DNA of 23,609 bases from an uncultured Eubacterium sp. GTDB lineage: Bacteria > Bacillota > Clostridia > Lachnospirales > Lachnospiraceae. Each line of letters begins with the position of its first letter. Positions within the stretch are counted from its first letter, which is position 1. Positions 21,942-23,609 of the stretch are shown piece after piece. The DNA lies in NCBI GenBank assembly GCA_900550135.1, contig URQO01000028.1:1-23609 (forward strand), in the 5' to 3' direction. Below the pieces are notes generated by a model. The model saw only the letters and a program-made list of their open reading frames with translations, made no database searches and was not told where the DNA came from. The position numbers were made by a program, and so were the translations under genes.

Positions 21942-23560
21942 ATGAACGAAATAGATAATAATATGATATTTGGCTTATCGGATGATGAGGTAAAAACCAG
22001 AATAAATCAGGGACTTACAAACAATGCTGATATATCAACAGATAAAACAGTTAAAGACATAATTAAATCAAATGTTTTTACATATTTTAACTTAATATTT
22101 TTAATTATAAGTCTGCTTTTAATATTTGTTGGTTCTTTTCGAAACCTGACATTTTTGCCAATTATAATTGGAAATACATTGATTGGAATTGTTCAGGAGT
22201 TGCGTGCAAAAAAGACTTTAGAAAAAATGAGTTTATTAAATGCTCCTCATGTTGATGTTGTGCGAAATGGCCAAAATAAGCAAATCCGTTCAGAGGAATT
22301 AGTCAAGGATGATGTTATTTTTCTAACAGCAGGTAAACAGATTTGTGCAGATGCAGTAGTAATAGAAGGAAGTGTTCAGGTAAACGAATCATTATTAACT
22401 GGTGAAGCTGATGAAATAGAAAAAAATACAGGAAGTAAGCTTATGTCAGGAAGTTTTGTTGTATCAGGAGAATGTTATGCAAAACTTGAAAAGGTAGGAA
22501 ATGAATCATATATTTCAAAACTTAGCATTGAAGCCAAGTCCATGGAAAGTAAGGAACAATCTGAAATGATAAGGTCCATCAATTTGATTGTGAAATGGAT
22601 TGGTATTGTTATTATTCCAATTGGGCTGGTATTGTTCTGGCAAAGTCATTTTGTAAATGGAATATCAATTAGAAAAAGCGTAACATCTATGGTCGCTGCA
22701 ATTATAGGAATGATTCCGGAGGGGTTATATTTACTTACAACAATTGCACTGGCCATTAGCACAATGAATTTGGCAAAAAGAAAGGTACTGCTTCATGATA
22801 TGAAAAGCATTGAAACATTGGCCCGTGTTGATGTGTTGTGTGTAGATAAAACAGGTACAATCACTGAACCTGATATGCAGGTTAAGGACATACTTATTTG
22901 TAAAGAAAATAAAGATGAAAACCTATCACTTAATGAATTAAAGGAACTAATTGTTGATTATGCCATGGCATCAATGGATAATAATGCTACTATGCAGGCT
23001 TTAAAAGAGTATGTGAATAAAAATGGGAAAAAAAGTGAATATAGAAAACCAATTCATATATTTCCATTTTCTTCCAGTCTCAAGTATGGAGGAATAACAT
23101 TTTCTGATGGAACATATTTATTAGGTGCACCGGAATTTGTTATGGGAGACAATTTTAAAACAATTGAAGCTGAAATTGCCAATCATACAGAAAAAGGTGA
23201 ACGTGTACTTATTTTTGCAAAATATATGGGAGACTCAATTGATGAGGGAATAAAAGATGAAGTAATACCTATGGGATTTATATCTTTTACTAATCCTATT
23301 AGAAAAAATGCTGTTTTGACATTTAAGTATTTTAAGGAACAGAATGTTGCAATAAAAGTCATATCCGGTGACAATCCCAAAACAGTATCTCAGGTTGCTG
23401 TACAGGCGGGAATCGAAAATGCAACTAAATATATTGATGCAACCACTTTGGATAGTGATGAAAAGATTCAAGAAAGTGTTTCTAAGTATACGGTATTTGG
23501 TCGTGTTACTCCAAAACAGAAACAAAAGTTGATTCAGGCATTACAGAATGAAGGTCATAT
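21942..23560 (+). CDS. P-type cation ATPase, CtpE-like (3' truncated by contig end)
   Basis: The first 539 codons of a P-type ATPase that couples ATP hydrolysis to cation movement. Two helices lie at about residues 47-64 and 70-86, the actuator TGEA motif at 153-156 (the TGES equivalent), a helix pair near 212-232 and 247-270 with the ion-site motif PEGL (259-262), the phosphorylated Asp302 in DKTGT, and GDNPKT in the phosphorylation domain. The PEGLYLLTT region and HDMKSIETLARVDVLCVDKTGT resemble CtpE-like calcium transporters; other divalent cations are possible. AAGGTGAG (21931-21938) supports the start. The family is around 780-900 residues long, so the MTGDGVND motif and the last four helices are missing. 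The reading frame past 23560 is adapter-derived and should be ignored. Confidence 0.93.
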
Positions 23561-23609
23561 AGATCGGAAGAGCGTCGTGTAGGGAAAGAGTGTAGATCTC
23601 GGTGGTCGC
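23561..23609. other. Illumina TruSeq adapter sequence (artefact)
   Basis: The final 49 bases begin AGATCGGAAGAGCGTCGTGT and continue as the reverse complement of the TruSeq universal adapter, ending in GGTGGTCGC. The GC-rich composition contrasts with the flanking DNA. The break falls inside a conserved ATPase domain. This is untrimmed adapter at a contig end and not part of the organism. Confidence 0.98.

Overview
The window is AT-rich bacterial DNA (about one third G+C by eye) from an anaerobic, fermentative member of the Bacillota, most likely a butyrate-forming Lachnospiraceae (Coprococcus/Butyrivibrio-like). Evidence: a phosphotransbutyrylase-butyrate kinase pair, a DUF3793 gene beside a short flavodoxin, clostridial-type glycolytic enzymes, strong AGGAGG-type ribosome binding sites, and frequent intrinsic terminators. 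The genus is an inference. No tRNA, rRNA, insertion sequence, phage gene or CRISPR array was seen.

Layout. 1-1122: a possible gene tail at the left edge, then DUF3793 and flavodoxin (redox or iron-linked context). 1231-3385: terminator, promoter and the ptb-buk operon, which makes butyrate and ATP from butyryl-CoA. 3481-8932: a hairpin leader, then a tightly packed operon of two ABC half-exporters forming an asymmetric heterodimer, plus a membrane-anchored phospholipase D/cardiolipin-synthase-like protein. 8929-10437 (minus): a SpoVB/MurJ-type flippase that overlaps the preceding gene tail to tail by 4 bp. 10524-11648: a cysteine desulfurase. 11913-12680 (minus): a PHP-family phosphatase. 12843-20895: lower glycolysis, gap, pgk, tpiA, gpmI and (after a CapA-like gene) an enolase, each apparently separated by hairpins rather than forming one simple operon. 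21209-23560: a sugar O-acetyltransferase and a P-type cation ATPase truncated by the contig end.

The last 49 bases (23561-23609) are not genomic. They match the Illumina TruSeq adapter, so the apparent C-terminus of the ATPase is an artefact.

The most interesting non-coding signals are these. (1) A 17-19 bp terminator-like hairpin at 19577-19629 buries the enolase Shine-Dalgarno sequence and ends in a T run directly at the start codon. That enolase also has codon use unlike the other glycolytic genes, suggesting a regulated or secondary paralogue. (2) Two 44-bp palindromic repeats between pgk and tpiA have stems that differ by a compensatory base-pair change. (3) A terminator-like hairpin sits directly in front of the heterodimeric ABC exporter, reminiscent of attenuation at bmrCD. 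I found no clearly new multi-gene system; the genes are mostly recognisable families.
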